This document shows positions 18,774 through 27,329 of a stretch of DNA of 33,519 nucleotides, piece by piece (the first letter of the stretch is position 1; every line of letters starts with the position of its first letter). The DNA is from Arcobacter sp. GTDB taxonomy: Bacteria; Campylobacterota; Campylobacteria; Campylobacterales; Arcobacteraceae. The DNA lies in the NCBI GenBank assembly GCA_002685075.1, contig NYWO01000065.1:1-33519 (forward strand), written 5' to 3'. The notes beneath the pieces were generated by a model that ran no database searches, had not been told where the DNA came from, and saw only the letters and a list, made by a program, of their open reading frames with translations. Made by a program: the position numbers and the translations under genes.

Positions 18774-19862
18774 TTAATTTTTTTTATTAACTATTCTCAA
18801 ACCTTTTCTTTGAGGAATATATATTTTTTCATTTTCATCATAAATTTTTACACTTCTTACTTTAGATAAATTTTCATATTCTTTCTGTAAACCCTTATCC
18901 CTATCAACAGTAGCTATTAAAGTATATATACTTGATCTCCTAAATTTATTTGAAACTTTTTCACCTTCTTCTTTTGGAGCTATTGTCCATGTAGAATCAG
19001 TCCATGAACTCTCATCACTTCCTTTTCCCATTGAAATAAAACATTGTGTTGTATCTATATACCTATCATGCCATTCATCCTCTTCTTTTTTTTCTTCCCA
19101 AATATAAACAGTAATTTTATGAGAGTACTTATTTTCAAAATAAGCTATTTGATCTTTCCAATTTTCTAAGTACTTCCATTTTAAAACTTTTTTACCTGGA
19201 CCTTCAGACTTAGATACTGCTTTTACGGAAGTATGAATCTCGATTTCGGCTTCCCTATTTATTCCATGTCTACTTGCCAAATACTCACATATTACTTCCA
19301 TTGGTCTAATATAGCGTTCTTCTGTAGATGATTTAGAAAAAAGTGGAAAAAAATTAAAATAAGGATCTATAACTTTTACTATTTCAGCATAAGATAAAAT
19401 GGGTGCTAGCATTTTTGTCATAAATTGAATAGTTTGTTTATCAATAATTGCACCCTTATTAATAAATTTTTCATCTGGGATATTTTCAGGTGTTTTAGAT
19501 AACTCAGCATTAACTGTACCAGAGATTAAATCAAATGCTCTGATTGAATTTAGTTTATCAATCTGATTTAGATACTCATCTTCACTTAAGAACTTTTTCT
19601 TATTTGGATAATTTACAACTCTTGACTCTAATAAGTTTAGAATATTGATAAAATCATCTTTATCTTCCTGATCGTATTGTTCAACTAATTTATAAACTTC
19701 ATTTAACCAATATATATTAGGAGCTACAATTAGTCCACTACAAATTAAATTTTGTAACATAGAACGAAAATTTGCATATCTCTGTTTTGGTTTTGAAAAA
19801 ATAAAAATTGCTTCAAAACATTGGGGAGTTAGAGTAACTTCTTTAATAATTGAACCAGACAT
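18774..19862 (-). CDS. Putative PLD-superfamily-like partner of the adjacent ATPase
   Basis: EIVKVIDPYFNFF and late HDRYIDTTQCFISMGKGSDESSWTDSTWT resemble an HxK/HxR-type PLD motif block. ATG overlaps the TAA of the upstream ATPase ORF by 1 nt. Confidence 0.5.
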   Translation of the reverse strand: MSGSIIKEVTLTPQCFEAIFIFSKPKQRYANFRSMLQNLICSGLIVAPNIYWLNEVYKLVEQYDQEDKDDFINILNLLESRVVNYPNKKKFLSEDEYLNQIDKLNSIRAFDLISGTVNAELSKTPENIPDEKFINKGAIIDKQTIQFMTKMLAPILSYAEIVKVIDPYFNFFPLFSKSSTEERYIRPMEVICEYLASRHGINREAEIEIHTSVKAVSKSEGPGKKVLKWKYLENWKDQIAYFENKYSHKITVYIWEEKKEEDEWHDRYIDTTQCFISMGKGSDESSWTDSTWTIAPKEEGEKVSNKFRRSSIYTLIATVDRDKGLQKEYENLSKVRSVKIYDENEKIYIPQRKGLRIVNKKN

Positions 19863-22255
19863 TATGAAAACCTTTCTTTAAATCCTTCTTCAAAAAAGCC
19901 ATTTGGCCATCTATCTAACAACTTTCCTGTTTTACTCAACCTCAATTCTAAAATCTCTGTTTTTTCATTTTCACTATCAATATATAATATACATACATCA
20001 TCTGGAGTTAATTTTAAATTTTTGTCTTCAATTAATCCATCAGCAGTTTCTCTCAATCTTCTCATAATCCTGAGAAGTAAATGCTCACTATGTGTTTCAA
20101 TTAAAAATCTATTTTGATTTTCCTTAGCACTTCGTATAAATTCATCAGCAATTTCACACTGTACTGCTGGATGTAAATGAAGTTCAGGTTGTTCGACTGC
20201 AATAGTCATATTTTTTTGTCTATTAGTAGCGATTAAAATAGGTAAAATCTGACTAATCCCTAGCCCTAAGTCTCTATTACTTATTTGAGTACCGTTTCTA
20301 AGATCTTCAAATACTAATTCTTCTTTTGAATCAGACTGCTTCATTAACTTCTTTAATATTGCAGTAAACATTAAGCTTTTATCTTTCGGTACTATAGTGT
20401 TTCTCTCATCTACTTCGTAAGTATCTTCATCAATATCATTTAAATTGTCTATATTCTTATTTTGAATATATATGTTAAGATATTTATCAATTATTTCATT
20501 AAGACTCAATTTATTTGTTTTTTCAATCATTGAGGAAATATCGTAAAGTTCTCTATATTTAATTTCATAGGGAGTTTTTAGTTTATTTTCATCTTTAAGC
20601 CATTTATTAATATTTTCTCTCAGTTGTACATCCTCTTTTAAGTATGACCAACTAGTTTGTGAGTCTGGTATAATAGAAGTATTAGAATCTAGCTCTTTAA
20701 ATGAGGCATCTCTTTCAGGATAAAATCTTAGTGGTCCAATGTATTGCATTTCATTAAAACCAAGCATATCATTAAATGTTCCAATTAAATCGTCATATCC
20801 ATTTTTATATGATAAAAATAATATGCTTGTTTTGTCTTCGTGCATTTTATTAATAGGGTCTTTAAAATATTCCACTGTACTTCCTGATTCTTTTTGATCA
20901 TCTGATAAATATACCTTATCCTTTAAAAAATCAGGCATTGATTTAAAAATATTAGGAATAACTGCTTTACAATCCATAAGATCATAACTCATGGTATCGA
21001 TATAAATTCTTTCACTATATAAAGAATAACCTTCTCCATAATTATTCCACTCTAACTTATCAAATAATTGATTATCAAGATAATAACTTACACCTAAAAC
21101 ATCAACATTATCTGGAGTATTAACGAAATCTTTATATGGATACCCAATTTCCACAATTATCTTTAATGAAACATTTGTTGTTTTTAATTTATTAAGAAAC
21201 TCAAATTCATCTGATAGTTCTCGTATAAAATCAATTGTAAGCTCTGCAATCTTATTTATTTCTTGAGTTGTAAACTTTTTATCTTCCTTATACATTAATG
21301 CTTGATTTGATATTAGGTATTGAAGTTTTGCATTGTTTATATAATGGGGAATAATAATATCCGAGATAAATTTGTTTTTAATATAAGTATTACTTAAATC
21401 AAAATCTTCATCACTTTTTTTAGGCAAATCAATATCTGCATAATCATTATTAAAAATAGTATCATTAAATTCAAATGAATACACATAAGGTATGATTTTA
21501 TAATAATTTTCAATTAAATTTTTATTATCTCTAAAATCATCATCAATATTATCCAAATAGCCACATTCATTAGAGTAAGAGTTACATAAACTATTATTCT
21601 TTCGTTTAAATTGTAATTTTTCTATCTCTTCAGTGTCTCTTTCCCTAGCAATTCCAAATAATTCTTCTATTTTAGTATCAAATACTGTATGTATATATTG
21701 GTCAGAATTATTAATAATATCTTCTATTTCTTTTAAAGAAAATGATTTAAGAGCTTCAATTTTACTTTGAGAAATTTTTTTGATATTTAAGAAGTCAATA
21801 ATAGCATCAGAACAATCTTCAAATTGATACTCTAATTTTAAAGTATTGTTTTTATCTCTTTTATGGATAAATTTTGAAAAACCACCAAGATTGATATTGT
21901 CACCAAACATATCTGTATTTTTTAGATCTAAGTTTTTAGTTTTGTGGATATAGTTATTGTATGCCATCATATGAATCAAGCTTGATTTTCCAATACTATT
22001 TGGTCCATAAATCAATGTAATCGGTTTATTAGAAAATGGCTTAATGTCTTCGTATGGTTTAAAATTACTAAATCCAAATTTTTTAAATCTTGAATTATGA
22101 TAACCATTTTCTGGCATAGACTTTCCAACTTCCAAGCGTCTTTCATATTCTTTTTTAATAGCATTTTCTTTTTCAAAACTATTATCATATAAGCCCTCAT
22201 TTTCTAAGTCATCTAAAGTTGTACCTACTCCAAAAGTATCTTCCCAATCACCCAT
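19862..22255 (-). CDS. ABC/OLD-type AAA ATPase
   Basis: Walker A ITLIYGPNSIGKSSLIHM; signature-like NRDLGLGISQILPIL; Walker B TIAVEQPELHLHPAVQ; switch LIETHSEHLLLRIMRRLRE. Confidence 0.88.
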   Translation of the reverse strand: MGDWEDTFGVGTTLDDLENEGLYDNSFEKENAIKKEYERRLEVGKSMPENGYHNSRFKKFGFSNFKPYEDIKPFSNKPITLIYGPNSIGKSSLIHMMAYNNYIHKTKNLDLKNTDMFGDNINLGGFSKFIHKRDKNNTLKLEYQFEDCSDAIIDFLNIKKISQSKIEALKSFSLKEIEDIINNSDQYIHTVFDTKIEELFGIARERDTEEIEKLQFKRKNNSLCNSYSNECGYLDNIDDDFRDNKNLIENYYKIIPYVYSFEFNDTIFNNDYADIDLPKKSDEDFDLSNTYIKNKFISDIIIPHYINNAKLQYLISNQALMYKEDKKFTTQEINKIAELTIDFIRELSDEFEFLNKLKTTNVSLKIIVEIGYPYKDFVNTPDNVDVLGVSYYLDNQLFDKLEWNNYGEGYSLYSERIYIDTMSYDLMDCKAVIPNIFKSMPDFLKDKVYLSDDQKESGSTVEYFKDPINKMHEDKTSILFLSYKNGYDDLIGTFNDMLGFNEMQYIGPLRFYPERDASFKELDSNTSIIPDSQTSWSYLKEDVQLRENINKWLKDENKLKTPYEIKYRELYDISSMIEKTNKLSLNEIIDKYLNIYIQNKNIDNLNDIDEDTYEVDERNTIVPKDKSLMFTAILKKLMKQSDSKEELVFEDLRNGTQISNRDLGLGISQILPILIATNRQKNMTIAVEQPELHLHPAVQCEIADEFIRSAKENQNRFLIETHSEHLLLRIMRRLRETADGLIEDKNLKLTPDDVCILYIDSENEKTEILELRLSKTGKLLDRWPNGFFEEGFKERFS

Positions 22256-22296
22256 AATTACCCTTTTAAATATTTTTTAGATTATCTTGTTTAATG

Positions 22297-22313
22297 TATT
22301 AACATACTGTCTA
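22297..22313 (-). promoter_or_regulatory. Degenerate WYL-regulon promoter module upstream of the ATPase operon
   Basis: Minus strand TAGACAGTATGTTAATA keeps only the distal arm; -10 GATAAT at 22281..22286 with 21-nt spacing. Confidence 0.6.
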
Positions 22314-22510
22314 ATACAAACTGAATTAGTAACATTCTATTTTTTACCACTAACTGCCATAAATAAATGTTTGTTTTGTGTTAATTATATTAATTTTATC
22401 ATATTCAATACTTGAATGAATTATTATATTATCAAAACTACATAAATAATTATTGAAATTAGAAAAGTTATTTGATTTTATACAAAAATATTTTCCCACA
22501 TACTATCTAT

Positions 22511-23185
22511 TTAAAATAACTGTAGCTGAACAGGTTCTATTTTATAAATAGTTTTTATAAAATCTTCTTTTGATTTCATTGCTATATCTATTAAATTTAG
22601 CCTTACAAGTGAAACCAATATTGCACAAGTTCTAGCTTGACAATTTATTGACCTTTTGGGATTAAATTCAATATCAGAAAAGTTATCGAATTTTATTAGT
22701 TCATCAATAATATCTGGATAATTTTTATATAAAGTATTTATATATAGCCAATCATAAAAAGAAGTTTTAGGTTCATTTTCCCAAAATATACCTTCATAAC
22801 AAAAACCTATTATATTCCCTGAATTTCTTAATCTTTCATCTTTTTTCGCTTTTATACTTTCAGTTAAATAAATATCTTTATATTGAACATCTCCTTCAAA
22901 TATTTTACTACCTTGAAATGCACATTCAAGAGATATTTGATGATCTATTTCAAAATCTACCATAAGATTAAATGCACTTAATTTCCAGCCCAGTTCATTA
23001 TCTGATTTAGTTGATACTTCTAGAATATTGTTGTATCCTATTTTTTTTGCACTTTCATGTAATGAAATAATACTTTTTGATTTTTGAGATACTGAAAAAC
23101 CATTGTAGAACTTAAACTCTATTCCAGTTTCTTTAAATAATTCTCTTTTATTGTTACTTACTGAAAATATTGGTCTATTTGCCAT
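22511..23185 (-). CDS. NADAR-type antitoxin associated with DarT1
   Basis: ELGWKLSAFNLMVDFEIDHQISLECAFQGSKIFEGDVQYKDIYLTESIKAKKDERL; starts 11 nt inside the DarT ORF. Confidence 0.75.
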   Translation of the reverse strand: MANRPIFSVSNNKRELFKETGIEFKFYNGFSVSQKSKSIISLHESAKKIGYNNILEVSTKSDNELGWKLSAFNLMVDFEIDHQISLECAFQGSKIFEGDVQYKDIYLTESIKAKKDERLRNSGNIIGFCYEGIFWENEPKTSFYDWLYINTLYKNYPDIIDELIKFDNFSDIEFNPKRSINCQARTCAILVSLVRLNLIDIAMKSKEDFIKTIYKIEPVQLQLF

Positions 23186-23684
23186 TTGTAATCCCTTTTA
23201 TTTTATTTATATTAATTGAACTATAAGCCATTACTTCTGCTTTTCTTGCTTCAACTCTTGTCCAAAAATCTTTTTCATTCACTAAAGTATTAAAATCAAT
23301 ATATTCAAATAAATCCTCAATCGTAAATATATTTGAGTTAGTTTGATTTGCAACCTTGTCACAGAACAATGTATTTTCATCAAACAATATAGATATATCT
23401 AGTTCTATCCATACAGGAGAGATAATACTTCCTCTTTTTTTAGCAGAGTGATACATGGGATGATCTTTAATAAATGATAAATGAACAAACTTATCAAGTC
23501 CCCTTTTTTTATCAAGAGTATGACTTAAACTTTCTGCACCATATCGAGAAACATCAATTTGATTTGATTCAATATTTAACAATGATTGAATGCCATTTTG
23601 TTCTATAGATTTTAAATTTGCTCTATCTGTAAAGTGATAAATTGATTCAATTCCATAACTTGATAATGTTTCTCTAATACTCAT
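23175..23684 (-). CDS. darT: DarT-like (DUF4433) DNA ADP-ribosyltransferase toxin
   Basis: ESIYHFTDRANLKSIEQNGIQSLL; FVHLSFIKDHPMYHSAKKRG; WTRVEARKAEVMAYSSININKIKGI. Confidence 0.85.
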   Translation of the reverse strand: MSIRETLSSYGIESIYHFTDRANLKSIEQNGIQSLLNIESNQIDVSRYGAESLSHTLDKKRGLDKFVHLSFIKDHPMYHSAKKRGSIISPVWIELDISILFDENTLFCDKVANQTNSNIFTIEDLFEYIDFNTLVNEKDFWTRVEARKAEVMAYSSININKIKGITNGK

Positions 23685-23731
23685 TTTTACATCCTCTTAT
23701 TTGTTTGATAAGAGAATTATATAAATTCAGA

Positions 23732-23748
23732 TAGACATATATTGTCTA
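23732..23748 (-). promoter_or_regulatory. WYL-regulon promoter module upstream of darT
   Basis: Minus strand perfect TAGACAATATATGTCTA; -10 TATAAT at 23716..23721 with 21-nt spacing. Confidence 0.9.
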
Positions 23749-23782
23749 TTTAACCATATACTTAATAAAAATGTATTTTGTA

Positions 23783-24994
23783 TTAAATTAAAAAAGATCC
23801 ACTAATATTTTTATAGCTACTTTGTGAAATTCCTAATTCTTTAGCATATTTTTTAAAGTTCTTCACACCATCTTGTACTTCAGATATTATATGATTACTA
23901 TTTTTTATATTATGTTTTTTTGCTAGTTTATGAATATGTTCTAGAGTAGGATTTTTCCCTTCACCTAGATAAGTTGTGCTATGTTCACCGTTTGGACCAA
24001 AGGAAAAGGTCAAGTCATAAGCAGGAGAGAGTTTCCAATTATTTTGCTTATCCAATAAAAATGAGAAGTTTTTAGCATGATCATCTCTATTATGAGTGAG
24101 TAGATTAAATACAGCTAATCTAAACATCATGCTTTGTTGTGATACATCTTTTGTAAGATGTAATGTCAAAGCTAAAAGGTCATCATAATCAACAGTTGGC
24201 ATTCTAAAATCAGTATGAGTAAGTCCAGCAACAGAATGAATATGCACTCTTTGATCTTGAACTCTATCAAATCTTTGAATAGCAAAATAACTATTTGTTT
24301 TAGTATGAAGTAGTTTTGTATTTGGAATATCTATTTTTGCATCTTTTGCCATCATTGAGTAGATATATTCTATTTTTCCGATATCTTTATCATCAAGAGA
24401 ATTTGGAAACTTCACTATATAGTGTTGATACCCTTTTTGTAGAGTTTGACTACCATGAATAATATTATTTTCATTATCTATTTGTATCATGGCTTTTGGT
24501 CTAGCACCTGCACTAGATCCTCCAATAGCCAAAAGAGTATCAAGAAGTTCTGTGCTTGTTCCTTGTAAGACTTTTTGAGAAGATTGTGCTATTTTTTCAA
24601 GGGATATTTCATCTTCATTAAATGCAATATTTTCAACTACAGGCTCATAGCTTAAAGCTCCAATACCAAACTCTCCAATATGACCCAGTCTGTCTAGTTG
24701 TGTAATATCTCTAAAGTTTATCCCTTTACTTAAAAGATATCTATCTAAAAGTAGTTTTCCCCAACCATCAGGTAAACTATCAGCAAATACTCCAAAAAGT
24801 CCGTCAAAAGTATTTTCTTGACATATATGTACACCATCTTTTTTTGGAAGTTTGTAAGGTGATAGCTCTATATTTGTTTTTAGAAACTCTTTATCATATT
24901 CAAAATATATCTTTTTAGATTTATATGCTAAAGTTCCAACTTTTATTTTTTTGTTATTTGTGTGTAGATGGACATTTATAGTTTGGATACTCAT
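23783..24994 (-). CDS. hipA: HipA-family serine/threonine kinase toxin
   Basis: FDGLFGVFADSLPDGWGKLLLDRYL; FAIQRFDRV; NLLTHNRDDHAKNFSFLLDKQNNWKLSPAYDLTFS. Confidence 0.92.
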   Translation of the reverse strand: MSIQTINVHLHTNNKKIKVGTLAYKSKKIYFEYDKEFLKTNIELSPYKLPKKDGVHICQENTFDGLFGVFADSLPDGWGKLLLDRYLLSKGINFRDITQLDRLGHIGEFGIGALSYEPVVENIAFNEDEISLEKIAQSSQKVLQGTSTELLDTLLAIGGSSAGARPKAMIQIDNENNIIHGSQTLQKGYQHYIVKFPNSLDDKDIGKIEYIYSMMAKDAKIDIPNTKLLHTKTNSYFAIQRFDRVQDQRVHIHSVAGLTHTDFRMPTVDYDDLLALTLHLTKDVSQQSMMFRLAVFNLLTHNRDDHAKNFSFLLDKQNNWKLSPAYDLTFSFGPNGEHSTTYLGEGKNPTLEHIHKLAKKHNIKNSNHIISEVQDGVKNFKKYAKELGISQSSYKNISGSFLI

Positions 24995-25299
24995 TTTATA
25001 CTGCCTCTTTGTTTTTTAGGTTTCTCTTGCTTTAAGAGGTCATCCATTGAATGGATCTCATTTTTTATTGTTGCTATATTTTTAAACTCTTCTAAACACT
25101 CTAAAACTAAGGCAAGTTTTAAAAGTGATTCTAAAGATATTTGTCCACTATTCTCAAACCTTTTTAAACTCCCTAAACTCACACCACTTTTTTTACTAAG
25201 TCCCTCTTGAGTAAGGTTAAAACTTAGTCTTTTTTGTTTAAAATTATCCTTTAAGACTTCCAAGATTGAAGATGGTGTTTCTATATTAATATCTAACAT
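24991..25299 (-). CDS. HipB-like HTH antitoxin (the ORF-track start at 25359 is probably too far upstream)
   Basis: KQKRLSFNLTQEGLSKKSGVSLGSLKRFENSGQISLESLLKLALVL (XRE HTH); MLDINIETPSS start preceded by AAGGATTAAT; 4-nt overlap with hipA. Confidence 0.85.
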   Translation of the reverse strand: MLDINIETPSSILEVLKDNFKQKRLSFNLTQEGLSKKSGVSLGSLKRFENSGQISLESLLKLALVLECLEEFKNIATIKNEIHSMDDLLKQEKPKKQRGSIK

Positions 25300-25345
25300 A
25301 TTAATCCTTATTGATAAATATGTTATATTATAGCTAATATATTCT

Positions 25346-25702
25346 CTATTTATTAACAATAAAGATTTTGATATCTAACTTCTTAGCTAAAGTATTTAAT
25401 CTTCTAACATATCTTTCATCTTTTGAACCAACGATTAAAGCAATAGCAGGTTTCTTATTTGTCATTTGAGCATAGTACAATGATTGCCCTACACCCTCTG
25501 CCCATTTTTCTGCCCAATCAACTTCTATAGCATACTCTGAACTAAGGCAATCAACTCTAGTCTTATCTTTGAGAGTATATTCCATCAATCCATCTAGTTT
25601 ACTACATAGCTTCTCTTGATAATATCTTTCATTTTTTTTGACACTTGAACAAGCATTGAAAAAAACCGATAATAATATTATATATATAAAACTTTTTAAC
25701 AT
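25346..25702 (-). CDS. Putative lipoprotein with PD-(D/E)xK-like motif
   Basis: Lipobox-like LSVFFNAC; RVDCLSSEYAIEVDWAEKWAEGVGQSLYYAQMTNKKPAIALIV. Confidence 0.65.
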   Translation of the reverse strand: MLKSFIYIILLSVFFNACSSVKKNERYYQEKLCSKLDGLMEYTLKDKTRVDCLSSEYAIEVDWAEKWAEGVGQSLYYAQMTNKKPAIALIVGSKDERYVRRLNTLAKKLDIKIFIVNK

Positions 25703-25731
25703 TTAATATTCCTATATTATTTATTTTTATT

Positions 25732-26100
25732 TTAGACTCTTTTTTCATATTTTTTTAAAATCAAATCACTGGTACTAAAAAGCTCACCTTTTTTCATAAT
25801 GATCTTTTCATTTTGTTTCTCGTTTGAGATATTGCTTAATTCAACTTCTTTTACATCAATTTTTGTTTTTCTTAATATATAAATATTAATAGCAATAATA
25901 ATCATAATAAGAAACCATTTAAAAAAGAGTAATGTACCAAGCATATCTTTATCTTTTACTTTCATAACTTGAAACAAATCATCATAAACTATTCCAATAA
26001 ATCCAATTAAAAATATAGAGCTTAAGATCAATAGAATATGCTTTTTAAATTTTTTCCAAATTACATAATATGCAGTAGTTTTAAATAATAAATTAAACAT
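25732..26100 (-). CDS. Small membrane protein, unknown function
   Basis: Two hydrophobic helices: ILLILSSIFLIGFIGIVY and LLFFKWFLIMIIIAINIYIL. Confidence 0.6.
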   Translation of the reverse strand: MFNLLFKTTAYYVIWKKFKKHILLILSSIFLIGFIGIVYDDLFQVMKVKDKDMLGTLLFFKWFLIMIIIAINIYILRKTKIDVKEVELSNISNEKQNEKIIMKKGELFSTSDLILKKYEKRV

Positions 26101-26108
26101 TTAATCTC

Positions 26109-26384
26109 CTATAATCCAAATAACATATCAAGACCTATAAATGCTAATAAACCTTGAGAAGTTTTCTTTGCGTAATCTTCTTTTATATCTTTTGAAAGAT
26201 CAGAAATCATTGCTTCATAATCATCTTGTTCTATTTGCTCAACTTCAAGATTCTTTTCTTTTATTTTTGCATTTACTTTTTCAATAGCTTTTTCTCTAAT
26301 ATGCTCCTCATATTTATTAGAAATAGTTTCAGTTCCATCTTTTATAGATTTTATAGCATCATCAAGTATTGTTTCTGGACTCAT
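26109..26384 (-). CDS. Small protein of unknown function (91 aa)
   Basis: Compact ORF in a head-to-tail cluster; hydrophobic C-terminus GLLAFIGLDMLFGL. Confidence 0.55.
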   Translation of the reverse strand: MSPETILDDAIKSIKDGTETISNKYEEHIREKAIEKVNAKIKEKNLEVEQIEQDDYEAMISDLSKDIKEDYAKKTSQGLLAFIGLDMLFGL

Positions 26385-26665
26385 CTACCTTCTCCTTTAT
26401 GTGTAAGCATTTTAATTCTTTCATCCATTTCTAGCTCTTTTTGTTCTTTTTTATATGATTGATACTCATCTACAATTACTTCATTTATCTCTTTTTTAAT
26501 CTCCCATGCAGCACCTAAAACAGTTGGGGTATTTTTAGCAATAAACTTTCCAGTAATCCAAGTTGCGGATGATAGAAGTTTTGTTATGGTCCAAACTTTT
26601 CCAGCAGTTGATTTTTTTGATGTACCATCTATAATCTTTTCTAATTCTTTTGTATTCATAATCAT
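26381..26665 (-). CDS. Small protein of unknown function (94 aa)
   Basis: 4-nt overlap with the next ORF; AAGGAATG ribosome-binding context upstream. Confidence 0.55.
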   Translation of the reverse strand: MIMNTKELEKIIDGTSKKSTAGKVWTITKLLSSATWITGKFIAKNTPTVLGAAWEIKKEINEVIVDEYQSYKKEQKELEMDERIKMLTHKGEGR

Positions 26666-26670
26666 TCCTT

Positions 26671-26901
26671 TTAAAATAATCCACCAGTAAGTATTGAAAT
26701 TCCAATACCTACAGCAACACCTGAACCAACTTTTTTACCATCAGATTTTATAATATCTATCTCTAGTTCTAAAAGCTCAGAAAACTTCTCTGTAGAGATA
26801 TCAGTTCTTTCAATTCCCTGTTTTCTTAGTTTTTTTAACAAACTATTTTCAGCTAAACTTTTTATACTTGTATCTAGTTCTTTTTGTAAGTCATTAAACA
26901 T
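26671..26901 (-). CDS. Small protein of unknown function (76 aa) with glycine-rich hydrophobic tail
   Basis: C-terminus KKVGSGVAVGIGISILTGGLF; 1-nt overlap with the upstream ORF. Confidence 0.55.
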   Translation of the reverse strand: MFNDLQKELDTSIKSLAENSLLKKLRKQGIERTDISTEKFSELLELEIDIIKSDGKKVGSGVAVGIGISILTGGLF

Positions 26902-27140
26902 TATTTGTTCCTTCTTTTGTTTTTTGGAATTATTGTAACTATTGAATTTTCTTTATAGATTGCATAAAATTTATTCTCAAAACCTGGCAATGGTAAATAT
27001 CTGTTATAACTTGTTGGCAAAACATCTTTAAATACTCTTTCAAGATATTCAACTGTTCTATGTACTTCATATTTTGTAAAATCCACTTTATTTACAACTC
27101 TTTCTAAAAATCTTTGTCCAGCGTGATATGTAATATTCAT
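26901..27140 (-). CDS. Small protein (79 aa), possibly RelE/DUF4258-like fold
   Basis: MNITYHAGQRFLERV...NKFYAIYKENSIVTIIPKNKRRNK; fold guess from pattern only. Confidence 0.5.
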   Translation of the reverse strand: MNITYHAGQRFLERVVNKVDFTKYEVHRTVEYLERVFKDVLPTSYNRYLPLPGFENKFYAIYKENSIVTIIPKNKRRNK

Positions 27141-27185
27141 TTTATGTCTCCTATTTTTTATATATTAAAATTATAGAGAGTATCT

Positions 27186-27202
27186 TGGTCATATATTGTC
27201 TA
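27186..27202 (-). promoter_or_regulatory. WYL-regulon promoter module upstream of the small-gene cluster
   Basis: Minus strand TAGACAATATATGACCA; -10 TATAAT at 27170..27175 with 21-nt spacing. Confidence 0.85.
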
Positions 27203-27267
27203 ATAATTAAAAGTTGTGATATTTAAGATATGGAAGAAATTCAAAAGATTTTGATGTCTTTTTTCCT

Positions 27268-27284
27268 TAGACAATATATGTCTA
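27268..27284 (+). promoter_or_regulatory. WYL-regulon promoter module upstream of the WYL regulator
   Basis: Plus strand perfect TAGACAATATATGTCTA; -10 TACAAT at 27295..27300 with 21-nt spacing. Confidence 0.9.
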
Positions 27285-27329
27285 TAATACTAATTACAAT
27301 ATTATTAGATTTACTAAATAGGAAAATAA

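Noticed and set aside
20201-20222. TAGTCATATTTTTTTGTCTA inside the ATPase gene resembles the regulon palindrome
   Set aside because: Arms are spaced differently, and the hexamer at N21 (20190..20195, CGAACA on minus) is not a -10 element. It lies in coding sequence far from any start, so it is likely chance in AT-rich DNA.
22012-22200. 62-aa minus-strand ORF in another frame of the ATPase gene
   Set aside because: Overlaps the conserved ATPase N-terminus (Walker A region) and has no independent signals.
18774-22255. Assignment of the ATPase pair to PARIS, Gabija or another named system
   Set aside because: Partner lacks recognisable TOPRIM/DUF4435 or UvrD features, so I left it unnamed.
25281-25340. 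AACATAT...ATATGTT inverted repeat upstream of hipB as the same operator
   Set aside because: Lacks TAGACA/TGTCTA and the N21 -10 spacing. It may be a separate HipB operator, but the evidence is weak in this AT-rich stretch.
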